A stretch of DNA of 53,493 nt from Thermoplasmatales archaeon SG8-52-3 (GTDB lineage: Archaea; Thermoplasmatota; E2; DHVEG-1): the NCBI GenBank assembly GCA_001595915.1, contig LSSG01000075.1:1-53493 (forward strand). The letters are read 5' to 3'. A program made the position numbers and the translations under genes. The number at the start of each line of letters is the position of its first letter. The stretch's first letter is position 1. This document shows positions 33,031-42,079 of the stretch, piece by piece. The notes below the pieces were generated by a model. The model had not been told where the DNA came from and ran no database searches. It saw nothing but the letters and a program-made list of their open reading frames with translations.

Positions 33031-34227
33031 ATGCATCCTGCAGATGAGATACGGGGAGTTAAAAGTAAAAAACTTTCTAGAAAAAGGATAGTTATCGGTG
33101 TTACAGGAAGTATTGCTGCAGTTGAAACTATTAAACTTACACGGGAGCTTATAAGATATGGTGCAGATGTAATTCCAATAATGACACCTTCTTCAACAAA
33201 AATAATTCATCCCGATTCTCTTTGGTTTGCAACAGGTAATAAACCAATAACTGAGCTTACTGGTAAAACAGAACATGTATATTTTTGTGGAAAGGTAAAA
33301 AATCAAGTAGATCTTTTACTAATATGCCCTTGTACTGCAAATACGTTATCAAAGATTGCACATGGAATTGATGATACTGTTGTTACAACTTTTACTACAA
33401 CTGCAATTGGTTCAAAAGTTCCAATAATAATTGTACCTGCGATGCATCTTTCAATGTACGATCATAAAATCGTTCAAAAAAACATCGAAGAATGTAAGAA
33501 ATTAGGAATTAAATTTATTGAACCAAAAATTGATAAATATAAAGCGAAACTTGCTGAATCAGATGAGATTATAGCATATGTTTTAAGGGAAACAGGTAAA
33601 AATGATTTATTAGATAAAAATATTTTGATAATCGGGGGACCAACAGTTGAGCCAATAGATAATATAAGAATATTTACTAACAAAAGCTCTGGTAAAACAG
33701 CAATTGAACTTTCAAAAAATGCTTTTTATAGAGGAGCAAATGTTGAGCTTTGGTATGGCTCTGGTAAAGAAGTAATTCCAGATTTTATAAATTTTAATAG
33801 ATTTGAATCAATAAATGATTTAATGGAATTGTTGGAAAATAGAGACTTGAAAAAATATAATATTATCATTCTTTGTGCTGCAATATCTGATTATTTACCA
33901 AAAAGGCACAAAGGAAAGATTTCTTCTGGAAAAGAAAAATTAATAATAGAAATGTATCCAGCTCCTAAGTTTATTTCAAAACTTAGAAAAAATGCACCAA
34001 ATTCAAAAATTATTGGTTTTAAAGTAGAAGAAAAAAAAGAAAATCTATTTGAAAGGGCTTTAAATCTTTTAAAGATAAACAATTTAGATTTTGTAGTTGC
34101 AAATAAAACCTCTGCTTTCAGCAAAGATGAAAGTGAGATATGGATAATAAATAAACAAGAAAAAAGTATACATAAAAAAGGAAATAAATCACTATTAGCT
34201 GATTATATCTTAGATAATATAGGATGA
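33031..34227 (+). CDS. coaBC: Bifunctional phosphopantothenoylcysteine decarboxylase/synthase
   Basis: From the ATG at 33031 (398 residues; the track GTG is 3 codons earlier) it starts MHPADEIRG, as archaeal CoaBC proteins do. The N-terminal flavin decarboxylase (CoaC) has VTGSIAAVE, CPCTANTLSKIAHGIDD and the PAMHLSMYDH substrate motif. The C-terminal synthase (CoaB) has GGPTVEPIDNIRIFTNKSSG and later AAISDYLPK. It makes 4'-phosphopantetheine from phosphopantothenate and cysteine for coenzyme A. Pantoate kinase follows 6 bp later, so the two form a CoA operon. Confidence 0.95.
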   Translation: MHPADEIRGVKSKKLSRKRIVIGVTGSIAAVETIKLTRELIRYGADVIPIMTPSSTKIIHPDSLWFATGNKPITELTGKTEHVYFCGKVKNQVDLLLICPCTANTLSKIAHGIDDTVVTTFTTTAIGSKVPIIIVPAMHLSMYDHKIVQKNIEECKKLGIKFIEPKIDKYKAKLAESDEIIAYVLRETGKNDLLDKNILIIGGPTVEPIDNIRIFTNKSSGKTAIELSKNAFYRGANVELWYGSGKEVIPDFINFNRFESINDLMELLENRDLKKYNIIILCAAISDYLPKRHKGKISSGKEKLIIEMYPAPKFISKLRKNAPNSKIIGFKVEEKKENLFERALNLLKINNLDFVVANKTSAFSKDESEIWIINKQEKSIHKKGNKSLLADYILDNIG

Positions 34228-34233
34228 TACTAT

Positions 34234-35100
34234 ATGATAGCAAAAGCATTTGCTCCTGGTCATATTTCTGGTTTTTTTGAACCGGTATACAATCAAGATT
34301 TATCCCGGACAGGTTCTCGTGGAGCAGGAATAAACATTACATTTGGATCAGTTTCTGAAGTTAGTGCTGAAAATTCAACTACACAAGAAATTGATATTTA
34401 CGTCAATAATAGAAAGTCAAATGCCCCTGTTATAAGATTAGCTATAAAATATCTTATTGGAGATAGTCCAGTTAAGGTTGTTATAAAAACTAAATATGAA
34501 ATTCCTGTAGGACAAGGTTTTGGAATGAGTGCAGGAGGTGCACTAAGTGCGACATATGCACTAGCTAAAATATTTGGTATTTCATCAAATGATGCAATTA
34601 GAGCATCTCATTTTGCTGAAGTTCAGCTTAAAACGGGTTTAGGAGATGTAATAGCTAGTTCTTTTGGAGGTATAGAAATACGTAAAAGTGCAGGTCTTCC
34701 TCCATGGGGAGTAATAGAACATATCCCTGGAAAGGGGGATTTGGTGATATGTGTTGTTGGAAAAAAACTTAATACAAAGAAAATATTAGAAGACACAAAT
34801 AAAATTGCAAAGATAATCGATTATGGAAAATTTTGCACAAAAAAGATACTTCAGAAACCATCGTTTGAAAATCTTTTTACTCTTTCTCAAGCCTTTACAA
34901 AAAACACAAATCTTGCTGATGAAAAGGTACTTAGCGCAATAAATACTGCAAGTAAGTTTGGGCTTGCAAGTATGTGTATGCTTGGTAACTCTATTTTTGC
35001 TATGGGTAAAACTAATGAATTATGTAATGCTTTGTCATCATTTGGAAAAATTTTTGTTTGTAGTGTTGATGAATTTGGAGCAAGAGTTATAGATGATTGA
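34234..35100 (+). CDS. Pantoate kinase (archaeal, GHMP family)
   Basis: The 288-residue GHMP kinase begins AKAFAPGHISGFF and has the ATP loop PVGQGFGMSAGGALSATYA (about residues 91-110). A GLGDVIASSFGG segment follows. Archaea use pantoate kinase and then phosphopantothenate synthetase in place of the bacterial route. The position directly after CoaBC fits this assignment, distinguishing it from mevalonate or homoserine kinases. Its stop abuts the stop of the convergent LEA-2 gene. Confidence 0.92.
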   Translation: MIAKAFAPGHISGFFEPVYNQDLSRTGSRGAGINITFGSVSEVSAENSTTQEIDIYVNNRKSNAPVIRLAIKYLIGDSPVKVVIKTKYEIPVGQGFGMSAGGALSATYALAKIFGISSNDAIRASHFAEVQLKTGLGDVIASSFGGIEIRKSAGLPPWGVIEHIPGKGDLVICVVGKKLNTKKILEDTNKIAKIIDYGKFCTKKILQKPSFENLFTLSQAFTKNTNLADEKVLSAINTASKFGLASMCMLGNSIFAMGKTNELCNALSSFGKIFVCSVDEFGARVIDD

Positions 35101-36315
35101 TTATTTAAAAATATGAATATCTGTGTATCCTCTGATTTCAACATAAACTGCTGGATTTAACCCTTTGATTGTACATCTAGCAGTAACTGATACCATCAAC
35201 CATTCAAAAGAGGGATTTATTGTTAATATCTTTGAAAATGGAATTGTTATATTACATAATGCTAAACTCTCTTGTCCTGTGTCTATTATTATTTCTTCAT
35301 CTATTGAGTTTTCTCCAAGAAGATTTAGCTCTCCATTGTCAACCACATATAATCTACAGATTATATCTCTTAGTGCAAGACCAACATTAAATGTATTGTT
35401 TACTTCAAGATTAATCTCAGTAACAAGACCCTTAAGTGTTAATTTGTTATTCGCTTTTATCGATAAAAGGACAGGTTTGTCCTTAGAAAAGAATATATCT
35501 TCAAGATCAGGAACTATCAAATTTGTTTCTGAATTAAATGTTATATTTTTTTCAAAACCTGCAATTTTTGCTCCAGCCACTCCATAAATATCAATCATTA
35601 TCTTTTCAGCATTGAATGCATCAAGAAGAACCCATCCAGTGGTAGTGATTTCTTTTGATTCCTTTGGTAGTAGAGTTTCTCCAATTACATTTAGTTCTCC
35701 TACTTTCTTACCTGTATCAGTAACAATATCTCCAGTTATATTTTCTATATACATTTCAAAAGAGTTTGGATTATAAACTTCTATTATTGTTGAAATTTTT
35801 ATTTCTTCAGTAGTTACATCAACAAAATCAATTGTGGTTGTGATAATTGGAGCAGCAAAATCATTTATTACTTTCTCAAGGGAAGTAATCATTCCCATAT
35901 TTAATGGAATTGTTTTTTCTATAAACAAAATGTTCATACCAACTTCACCAGTAATTTTACTTGTTAGAATTTCTGGACTGTGACCAGCAAATGCTATTTT
36001 AACGTCTTTCGTTAAAGTCTTTTTCTCATTAGAAGGAATTTTTCCTCCTTCAATATTTACATGAGATGCTTCATATCCATCTGGAGTAGTTGTTATTAAC
36101 TCAAGATTTTTTACTGAAACATCAAAGGAATTTGGATTGTCAATATTTATCTCTGTATGTATTACTGCTTCTAAAGAATTAATCTCAGTGACTTCTATTT
36201 CTATTATAATTTCTGGAGCTTCCAACACCTGTATATTTATAAAAAGTAGTCCTCCTATTATAACATAAATAATTGTAATTACGATAAATAAGAATTTAAC
36301 AATTTTTTTATTCAT
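35101..36315 (-). CDS. Membrane-anchored protein with LEA-2 (WHy) repeats
   Basis: The 404-residue protein has one N-terminal membrane helix (about residues 8-27) and three beta-rich repeats of the LEA type 2/WHy fold. The first two are marked by NPNSFDVSVKNLEL and NPNSFEMYIENITG; a third, more diverged, contains EVNNTFNVGLALRDI. The repeats should lie outside the cytoplasmic membrane. In plants and bacteria such domains are linked to desiccation or osmotic stress; in archaea the role is not established. It is transcribed alone, and convergent with pantoate kinase. Confidence 0.8.
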   Translation of the reverse strand: MNKKIVKFLFIVITIIYVIIGGLLFINIQVLEAPEIIIEIEVTEINSLEAVIHTEINIDNPNSFDVSVKNLELITTTPDGYEASHVNIEGGKIPSNEKKTLTKDVKIAFAGHSPEILTSKITGEVGMNILFIEKTIPLNMGMITSLEKVINDFAAPIITTTIDFVDVTTEEIKISTIIEVYNPNSFEMYIENITGDIVTDTGKKVGELNVIGETLLPKESKEITTTGWVLLDAFNAEKIMIDIYGVAGAKIAGFEKNITFNSETNLIVPDLEDIFFSKDKPVLLSIKANNKLTLKGLVTEINLEVNNTFNVGLALRDIICRLYVVDNGELNLLGENSIDEEIIIDTGQESLALCNITIPFSKILTINPSFEWLMVSVTARCTIKGLNPAVYVEIRGYTDIHIFK

Positions 36316-36424
36316 ATATGTCCCATTAATTTATTTAAGTATTTATAAATTATTCCATTGATTATATATTATTTTCCCTTAAATATTAAAAATCTTCAAA
36401 AGCAAGCTCATTTGTTTAAAATAT

Positions 36425-37006
36425 CTATATTTCGCTTGTTTTGCCTGATGCAAGATTTATTAGATGTTTTTCTGCATCTTCAGGTCCTTTGGCAAAAAGA
36501 ATATCACCTGAATCAATTTTTGTATTTTTTGTAGGACCATAAAGCCATTTATCACCATGTCTCATTGCAATAACTACCATACCGGTTTCACTAGCAAGCT
36601 TTAATTCACCCAGAGTTTTATTTGATAAAATAGAATTTTCATTAACCTGTACCCTGCTAAATACCACATCAGATTCACGAATACTCATCTTTAAAATTGG
36701 GTGTAATTCTACATCCCTTAATTCAACATCTGCAATTTCCTGAGCAGCATCTGCTATTTGTTCACCTGCTTCAGCAAGTCTTAAAACAGTTAATGCATCA
36801 TTTATACTCAATTTTTTATTTTCAACATTTTCAAGGGTCTGTCTTTGTAGATTTTTATATAGACTATCAATAAAGTCTTCTAAATCATAGACTTCTTTGG
36901 CAATTGTTTTGTTATCATATAAAAGAGATGAATATGCAAGATCAACCATAAGTTCAGATTTATCCTTTATTTCAAGAACTATATCTTCAACAGTCTTTTT
37001 ATTCAT
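36425..37006 (-). CDS. PhoU-like/TrkA-C regulatory protein B
   Basis: The 193-residue soluble protein has an N-terminal PhoU-like helical domain (LVIEIKDKSELMVDLAYSSLL-type, about residues 5-105) and a C-terminal TrkA-C (RCK_C) domain (about 110-190) with LGELKLASETGMVVIAMRHGD and TKIDSGDILFAKGP. TrkA-C domains bind small ligands such as nucleotides and gate cation transporters. It overlaps its paralog by 4 bp, and both are in the operon of two MgtE-type channel halves, so they are probably cytoplasmic regulators of that channel. Confidence 0.85.
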   Translation of the reverse strand: MNKKTVEDIVLEIKDKSELMVDLAYSSLLYDNKTIAKEVYDLEDFIDSLYKNLQRQTLENVENKKLSINDALTVLRLAEAGEQIADAAQEIADVELRDVELHPILKMSIRESDVVFSRVQVNENSILSNKTLGELKLASETGMVVIAMRHGDKWLYGPTKNTKIDSGDILFAKGPEDAEKHLINLASGKTSEI

Positions 37007-37665
37007 TCTAACGCCCTCAATTTACCTTGTAAGAATTTACTTAATTCATCATAACCTTCATTAGTCCCTCTGACTATCAACCAATCTTCAGCCTTAATTG
37101 TGGTATCAGATTGTGGATTGTATATCCAGCAATCCTCTCTTCTAATAGCAATAATTCTCATACCAGTTTCAGATTCAACTCTGAGATTTTCAATTTTTTT
37201 ATCACAAGCCTCTGATGCTGATGCAACTTTAATTCTGAATAGTTCTTCATCGGCTTGTTTTAATATCTTTGGTAGAATAGGAACAGATTTATCCTTTGAA
37301 AGAAGGTTAACAATGTCTCCTGCGGCATTGGAAATACTTTCTGCAGCTTCAGCAACCTGTAAAATTCCAGCGAGTTCCTCAGCATCTTCCTTAGTTCTTG
37401 CAGCCATCATTGCCATCATTCTTATATCGTAATTCAATTTATCCATTCGTACATCAAGATATCTTACCTCTTCACCAATTTCTTCGTTGTTAAAAAGAAT
37501 AGCAGAATATGCTAGATCAATTATTAATTCTGAGATATCTTTCATTTCTGTTAATAATTCTTTAACAGAGGTGGGTTCATATTCAAGTTCGCTAAATTCT
37601 TCCTTTTTCCATTTTGGTGTTCTTTGTAACCTTCCAAATATTTTTCTTCTTTTTTGGTCTGTCAT
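37003..37665 (-). CDS. PhoU-like/TrkA-C regulatory protein A
   Basis: The 220-residue paralog has a basic N-terminal extension (KRRKIFGRLQRTPKWKKEE), a PhoU-like helical domain (MKDISELIIDLAYSAIL, then LQVAEAAESISNAAGDI) and a C-terminal TrkA-C domain with LRVESETGMRIIAIRRED and TIKAEDWLIVRG. It is clearly homologous to the next gene product, so the pair arose by duplication and may form a heterodimer. It overlaps the MgtE-like gene upstream by 4 bp (ATGA), which indicates translational coupling. Confidence 0.85.
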   Translation of the reverse strand: MTDQKRRKIFGRLQRTPKWKKEEFSELEYEPTSVKELLTEMKDISELIIDLAYSAILFNNEEIGEEVRYLDVRMDKLNYDIRMMAMMAARTKEDAEELAGILQVAEAAESISNAAGDIVNLLSKDKSVPILPKILKQADEELFRIKVASASEACDKKIENLRVESETGMRIIAIRREDCWIYNPQSDTTIKAEDWLIVRGTNEGYDELSKFLQGKLRALE

Positions 37666-38225
37666 AATCCAACTCCAATAAGTCCAATTACAGAAAATAA
37701 AAAGATTATACCCATTACATCTCCAACGGTTGTCACAACTGGTGCAACCATATCATCAGGGTCCAATCCTCTTTTAAATGATATAAATGCAGTTAAAACG
37801 CTAATAAATGAAACCATACATATCAGAAGGAACCCTGTAAAAACAATTATAGCAACAAACTCTATCAAGGTTATTTCCTCAATTAAATTCCCAAATAACG
37901 CTAAGAAATAAATAACTATCGCAAGGATAAGATAAGTGATAAGACCAATAAGAATCGAAATTAATAAATTATCATGCATTTCCTTATTTTTTAAACTCAA
38001 AGTTATATATCCAACATGCAAACCAGAAGCAAGACGAGCTCCTAAAACACTTCCAATATTACCACTTATACTATTTATCACTGGAATTGATATAAGAAAA
38101 ACGGGAAAAAGAAGTAAAGATTCTTGTTTACCTTGAAGAATTTGACCAGCAAATATCTCAATTAAAATTGTAACTGATAAGAGTGGTAAACTATGTTTTA
38201 CAATCTTTTTCCAACTATATATCAT
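37662..38225 (-). CDS. Half-size MgtE-type divalent cation channel subunit B
   Basis: The 187-residue membrane protein consists only of the five-helix MgtE/SLC41 transmembrane domain. The cation-pathway motif reads KRGLDPDDMVAPVVTTVGD, matching the DP...P..T..D pattern of MgtE. It lacks the N and CBS domains of bacterial MgtE. It overlaps the genes on both sides by 4 bp. It probably pairs with the adjacent subunit A to form a Mg2+ (or other divalent metal) channel, controlled by the PhoU/TrkA-C proteins. Confidence 0.87.
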   Translation of the reverse strand: MIYSWKKIVKHSLPLLSVTILIEIFAGQILQGKQESLLLFPVFLISIPVINSISGNIGSVLGARLASGLHVGYITLSLKNKEMHDNLLISILIGLITYLILAIVIYFLALFGNLIEEITLIEFVAIIVFTGFLLICMVSFISVLTAFISFKRGLDPDDMVAPVVTTVGDVMGIIFLFSVIGLIGVGL

Positions 38226-38776
38226 AAAACTACCTCCACAAGAAAAGCGCTACCAAAAAGACAAACCATTGTAACGATATCTCCAAAAGTGGCAAGAGCT
38301 GGTCCAGTTATATTATCTGGGTCATATCCGCGTTTAAAAACAAGATAAATTATTACAATTGTCATCAAATTTAGAATAACTGCTGAAATCACTCCAGCAA
38401 TAAGTACAATTGATATTAATTTGATAGGATCAGGATATACTCCTAAAACAAAAGAGGTTAAATAGGCAAGCAGTCCAATGATTATTGAAACAAATAAGCT
38501 AAGAATTAAAGAACCCATTATATTTTGTTTAAGCTCCTCATTCCATAAATTTTCGGAATTGATAATTCCAAGATGATAAGCAGAACCCAAACGTGAACCA
38601 AAAGCTGTACTAATATTTCCTCTGAGAGCAATAATTGCTGGAACAACAACAATAAGACCAGGAATCTCCTTAAGAAGATCTATCATTACACCAAGAGTAC
38701 TACCTGCAACTATAGCACCTAATCCACAAAAAATGATTAGGGGGAGGCTCTGCTTCACCATTTCCTTTGCATACAT
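38222..38776 (-). CDS. Half-size MgtE-type divalent cation channel subunit A
   Basis: The 184-residue membrane protein has five predicted helices and two family motifs: VVPAIIALRGNISTAFGSRL and KRGYDPDNITGPALATFGD. The conserved Asp and Pro positions of the MgtE ion path are kept. It is the first gene of a four-gene overlapping operon (A, B, then two regulators). A and B are distinct enough to be an obligate heterodimer. The minus-strand start is preceded by GGAGGTTGC, a fair ribosome site. Confidence 0.87.
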   Translation of the reverse strand: MYAKEMVKQSLPLIIFCGLGAIVAGSTLGVMIDLLKEIPGLIVVVPAIIALRGNISTAFGSRLGSAYHLGIINSENLWNEELKQNIMGSLILSLFVSIIIGLLAYLTSFVLGVYPDPIKLISIVLIAGVISAVILNLMTIVIIYLVFKRGYDPDNITGPALATFGDIVTMVCLFGSAFLVEVVL

Positions 38777-38812
38777 TTAAAGCAACCTCCATACTATAAT
38801 CACACTCCAAGT

Positions 38813-39718
38813 TTATAGATAGCATTTTCTATATCTTTCCCATTTTTGATCTATATGATTTTCAATTGCTTTTATTTTTTCAACATCTTTTTTTGGTATA
38901 AAAAGATGTCTAAACCGACCCTGATACTTAATCCAATCTTCGATTGGTTTACGCTTAATTTTCCCCTCTAAAATAAGTTTACTTTTACCATTAAATGTTA
39001 CTACTTCGTTTTCATATTCATATAAAGCCCAGGCACCAGTTTCAACAGCCATTGTACCCATTTCAACGGTTCTCTCCATACCAAAACGCCAACCTGGTGG
39101 ACAAGGTGCCATAATTTCAATATATTTTGAACCCTTGATACTTTTTGCTTTCTTAACCTTATTATAAAGATCCTCAGGATAACTCACACAAGTTTGAGCT
39201 GCATACGGAATATGATGAGACATAATTATTTCTCCCATTTCCTTTCTAAACTCAGTTTTACCACCAACTGTTGTAGTTGTCCAGGCAGCATAGGGTGTTG
39301 CTCCACTCCGCTGTATACCAGTATTTGAATAAATTTCATTATTGTAACATATATAGATAAAATTAGTTTGCCTTTCAAGTGCACCAGAAAGTGCTTGGAT
39401 ACCTATATCATAGGTTCCTCCATCACCCGCCCATGCAACAACTGTAGTATCTGTTTTACCCTGCTTACGAAGCCCCGCCTCAACACCACTAGCTCCAGCA
39501 GCAGCTGCTTCAAATGCAATGTTCATTGTAGGAATATCAAATGAAGTATTGGGATGAAGGCTTTCAATTACTGCTGTACAGCATGCTGGAACAATCATTA
39601 CCATATTTTTTCCTATTGCTTTAAAAACAGTACGCATCGCCATTGTTGCTGGACAACCAGGACACGCTGCACTTCCAGGAATATAGCATTCCTCACGAGG
39701 TAAATCCTTTATTGCCAA
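38813..39718 (-). CDS. porB: Pyruvate-type 2-oxoacid:ferredoxin oxidoreductase, beta subunit
   Basis: The 301-residue subunit binds thiamine diphosphate and a 4Fe-4S cluster. Visible are the Cys pair in AACPGCPATMAMR, further Cys in PACCTAV and QTCVSYP, the ThDP/Mg motif WAGDGGTYDIGIQ with YNNEIYSNTGIQRSGATPY, and AAWTTTT, which is characteristic of the pyruvate branch. It oxidises pyruvate (or a related 2-oxoacid) to acyl-CoA and reduces ferredoxin. It is last gene of the operon thiamine-binding protein-C-D-A-B. The odd point is CPGCPA where many relatives have CxGCGA. Confidence 0.93.
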   Translation of the reverse strand: MAIKDLPREECYIPGSAACPGCPATMAMRTVFKAIGKNMVMIVPACCTAVIESLHPNTSFDIPTMNIAFEAAAAGASGVEAGLRKQGKTDTTVVAWAGDGGTYDIGIQALSGALERQTNFIYICYNNEIYSNTGIQRSGATPYAAWTTTTVGGKTEFRKEMGEIIMSHHIPYAAQTCVSYPEDLYNKVKKAKSIKGSKYIEIMAPCPPGWRFGMERTVEMGTMAVETGAWALYEYENEVVTFNGKSKLILEGKIKRKPIEDWIKYQGRFRHLFIPKKDVEKIKAIENHIDQKWERYRKCYL

Positions 39719-39721
39719 ATA

Positions 39722-40885
39722 CTACACCTCCTCAAGTCCATACCAAATTTGATGGTCCTTTGCTTTTCCTTTGATTGCCTTCTTACACATTATTTCAATA
39801 TCGCCAAATGTAACGTCCTTTCCACCAAGACCTGCAATAAATCCATAAACTTTAGCATCAGACATCCCAAAAAGTGCTCCTTTGATTTCATTAAACAAAA
39901 CACCTTCATTACCAACAGAGATATTCCTATCAATAACTATTAAATCAGCCTTTTTGCTTAATTTAATAATTTCTTCTGTAGGAAATGGTCGAATTACCCT
40001 AACCCTAGCAAGACCAACCTTATACCCATTTTTCTGAAGATTATCAATTGCAACCTTACTTTCAGCACCAATTGCTCCCATTGAAAGAAGTACATACTCT
40101 GCATCATCACACTTGTAATATTCTAATAAACCACCATGGAATCTATTAAATCTCTTTTTCCAATCCTTTGCTATTGTAGGTATAAGTTCCTTTGCATTAT
40201 TTTGAGCATCTTGCATCTCTTTTCTTACTTTTTCATATTCATTAGGAAGAATAATATTTCCAAATGTAATTGGATTTTCAACTTCAAGTTTCCATTTAGC
40301 TTTTCGCTTAGGGAGAAAATCATCTACCTCTTTTTGTTCTGGTACAAAAACAGGCATAGAGGTATGAGACAAGATAAAGGCATTATAGCTAATCATAACA
40401 GGTAATGAAACTTGCTCGTGCTCACCTAATTTAAAAGCTTGTATTACAGTATCAAAAATTTCCTGATTGCTGCTACAATAAAATTGAATCCATCCAGTAT
40501 CACGTTGAGAAATTGAATCGTTTTCATCGGCCCAAATATTCCAACCTGGGCCAACCACACGATTAATGTTACACATTATAACAGGAAGTCTAGCAAGAGC
40601 TGCCCAATGAAGCATTTCATGCATTAGTAACAAACCATGTGAGGATGTTCCAGTAAACGTTCTAATTCCAGTTGCACTAGCACCAATACAAGCTGCCATT
40701 GCAGAATGTTCACTTTCAACACAAATGTATTCACCTTTGAATTCACCAGTATGAAGATATTTAGCAATACCTTCAACAAGTGTTGTTTGAGGAGTGATTG
40801 GATATGCTGCAACTACATCAGGACATGCCATAACAGCAGCTTTAGCCGCTATATAATTACCGGTATCAATCATAACTGAAGTCAT
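39722..40885 (-). CDS. porA: Pyruvate-type 2-oxoacid:ferredoxin oxidoreductase, alpha subunit
   Basis: The 387-residue subunit has VVAAYPITPQTTLVEGIA near residue 28, CVESEHSAMAACIGAS and FTGTSSHGLLLMHEML, all standard for the alpha chain that forms the substrate site together with the ThDP of the beta chain. The C-terminal domain (about 260-385) has VIDRNISVGNEG. It overlaps porD by 4 bp and precedes porB by 3 bp. With the other subunits it makes the classic archaeal four-chain enzyme. Confidence 0.95.
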   Translation of the reverse strand: MTSVMIDTGNYIAAKAAVMACPDVVAAYPITPQTTLVEGIAKYLHTGEFKGEYICVESEHSAMAACIGASATGIRTFTGTSSHGLLLMHEMLHWAALARLPVIMCNINRVVGPGWNIWADENDSISQRDTGWIQFYCSSNQEIFDTVIQAFKLGEHEQVSLPVMISYNAFILSHTSMPVFVPEQKEVDDFLPKRKAKWKLEVENPITFGNIILPNEYEKVRKEMQDAQNNAKELIPTIAKDWKKRFNRFHGGLLEYYKCDDAEYVLLSMGAIGAESKVAIDNLQKNGYKVGLARVRVIRPFPTEEIIKLSKKADLIVIDRNISVGNEGVLFNEIKGALFGMSDAKVYGFIAGLGGKDVTFGDIEIMCKKAIKGKAKDHQIWYGLEEV

Positions 40886-41154
40886 TTCTTCTTACCCTCC
40901 CTTTCCATAATAATTGCTTTTACCTTACAAACATTTGCACAAATTCCACAGCCTTTACAATATTCAAAATCGATATCAACAGTATCATCATTATTTCTAA
41001 TTATTGTTGCTTCAGGGCAATATATCCAGCATCTTAAACACTTAACACATTTTTCTTTGTCTAAAATTGGTTTAAAAACTCTCCAATTACCAGTTCTACC
41101 CATAGCACCTTTTACAGGATAAGAAATAGTTGTTGAAATCTTATATTTCTTCAA
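40882..41154 (-). CDS. porD: Pyruvate-type 2-oxoacid:ferredoxin oxidoreductase, delta (ferredoxin) subunit
   Basis: The 90-residue subunit carries two 4Fe-4S clusters: CVKCLRCWIYCP (about residues 36-47) and CKGCGICANVCK. The N-terminus VKGAMGRTGNWRVFKP is the usual delta-chain lead. It passes electrons from the ThDP/Fe-S core to free ferredoxin. Both ends overlap the neighbours by 4 bp. Confidence 0.95.
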   Translation of the reverse strand: MKKYKISTTISYPVKGAMGRTGNWRVFKPILDKEKCVKCLRCWIYCPEATIIRNNDDTVDIDFEYCKGCGICANVCKVKAIIMEREGKKK

Positions 41155-41726
41155 ATATTCACCTCTACTTGATCATATGCATCCTGAGTTGCTTTCACAT
41201 TTTTCTGAGATAAATCTCCTTTCCATTTCTCTTTAACAGTTTTTTGGATTGATTTAAGCGTAACCCTATCAAGTAATCTAGGAATAGAACCTAAAATAGG
41301 AGTATTAACCACTGGAATTCCACCAACTAAAATCTCATGTTTCAATGCAATACCTGTAGCATCAACAGTCGAGACATCAAATTTATTTGAAAAATCAAAA
41401 TCCTTTGGCTTTTTTCTTGTATTTATTAATATTTTACCATTTTTTTTCAATCCCTTTAATACATCAACAATATCCATGATACTTTCATCAAGTACTATTA
41501 CAATATCTGGTTCGTAAATCTCACTTCTAAGATGAATTTCTTCTTCAGAAATTCGTGCAAATGCTCTGACAGGGGCACCTCTTCGCTCAGCTCCAAAAAA
41601 AGGAAATGCTTGAACACCTTTGTTACCATCACTTAATGCAGCTGCAACTAGAAGATTGGCAGCAGTTACAGCACCCTGACCACCACGTCCATGAAAAACG
41701 ATTTCAACAAGTTTTCTTGATGTCAC
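41151..41726 (-). CDS. porC: Pyruvate-type 2-oxoacid:ferredoxin oxidoreductase, gamma subunit
   Basis: The subunit has the Rossmann-like start LVEIVFHGRGGQGAVTAANL and PFFGAERRGAPVRAFARI, diagnostic of the gamma chain that binds coenzyme A. I use the GTG at 41726 (191 residues) because GGGAGTG lies seven bases before it and the protein then begins like its relatives. The track's ATG at 41795 adds 23 unlike residues but would overlap the preceding stop by 4 bp (ATGA), so it cannot be ruled out. It is second in the operon. Confidence 0.92.
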   Translation of the reverse strand: MTSRKLVEIVFHGRGGQGAVTAANLLVAAALSDGNKGVQAFPFFGAERRGAPVRAFARISEEEIHLRSEIYEPDIVIVLDESIMDIVDVLKGLKKNGKILINTRKKPKDFDFSNKFDVSTVDATGIALKHEILVGGIPVVNTPILGSIPRLLDRVTLKSIQKTVKEKWKGDLSQKNVKATQDAYDQVEVNI

Positions 41727-41791
41727 AACGATACACTCCCGATTCTGGGAATGAAAATGTTGCATATAACTGTTTTGAATAAAAAGTAGAA

Positions 41792-42079
41792 TCATTGAAC
41801 ACTTTTTGTTTTATTTCCGATTTTTACTTCTTTATCTTTTCTATCATCGATTTTCAATTCAGTAATAACTCTTTTTGCACCATTCATTATAATTGCATTA
41901 TGAGCTTCATTAACAACCCTAAATAATGTTTCTAGATTTTCAGTTTCAATGATTGTTGCCATGTCATTTGTTACGAATTTTATATTATTCTTTTTAAGAA
42001 TATTTATTACAATTTTTACAAATTCACTAAGGCTTGTACCTTCTCCAACTGGTGCTATACTAAGCTGTGAAATAATCAT
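41792..42079 (-). CDS. Thiamine-binding (MTH1187/YkoF-like) protein
   Basis: From the ATG at 42079, which follows GAGGAGAT, it has 95 residues and begins MIISQLSIAPVGEGTSLSEF, the hallmark of the MTH1187/YkoF (thiamine-binding, former DUF77) family. The track start at 42115 adds 12 unlike residues. It has the usual single ferredoxin-like fold with NDMATIIETENLETLF in the middle. It probably binds thiamine or a related compound in the cytoplasm. It is the first gene of the operon for a thiamine-diphosphate enzyme, which makes a cofactor link plausible. Confidence 0.85.
   Translation of the reverse strand: MIISQLSIAPVGEGTSLSEFVKIVINILKKNNIKFVTNDMATIIETENLETLFRVVNEAHNAIIMNGAKRVITELKIDDRKDKEVKIGNKTKSVQ

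Noticed and set aside
34234-35100. Mevalonate or homoserine kinase for the GHMP protein
   Set aside because: The AKAFAPGHISGFF start and direct linkage to CoaBC fit archaeal pantoate kinase better.
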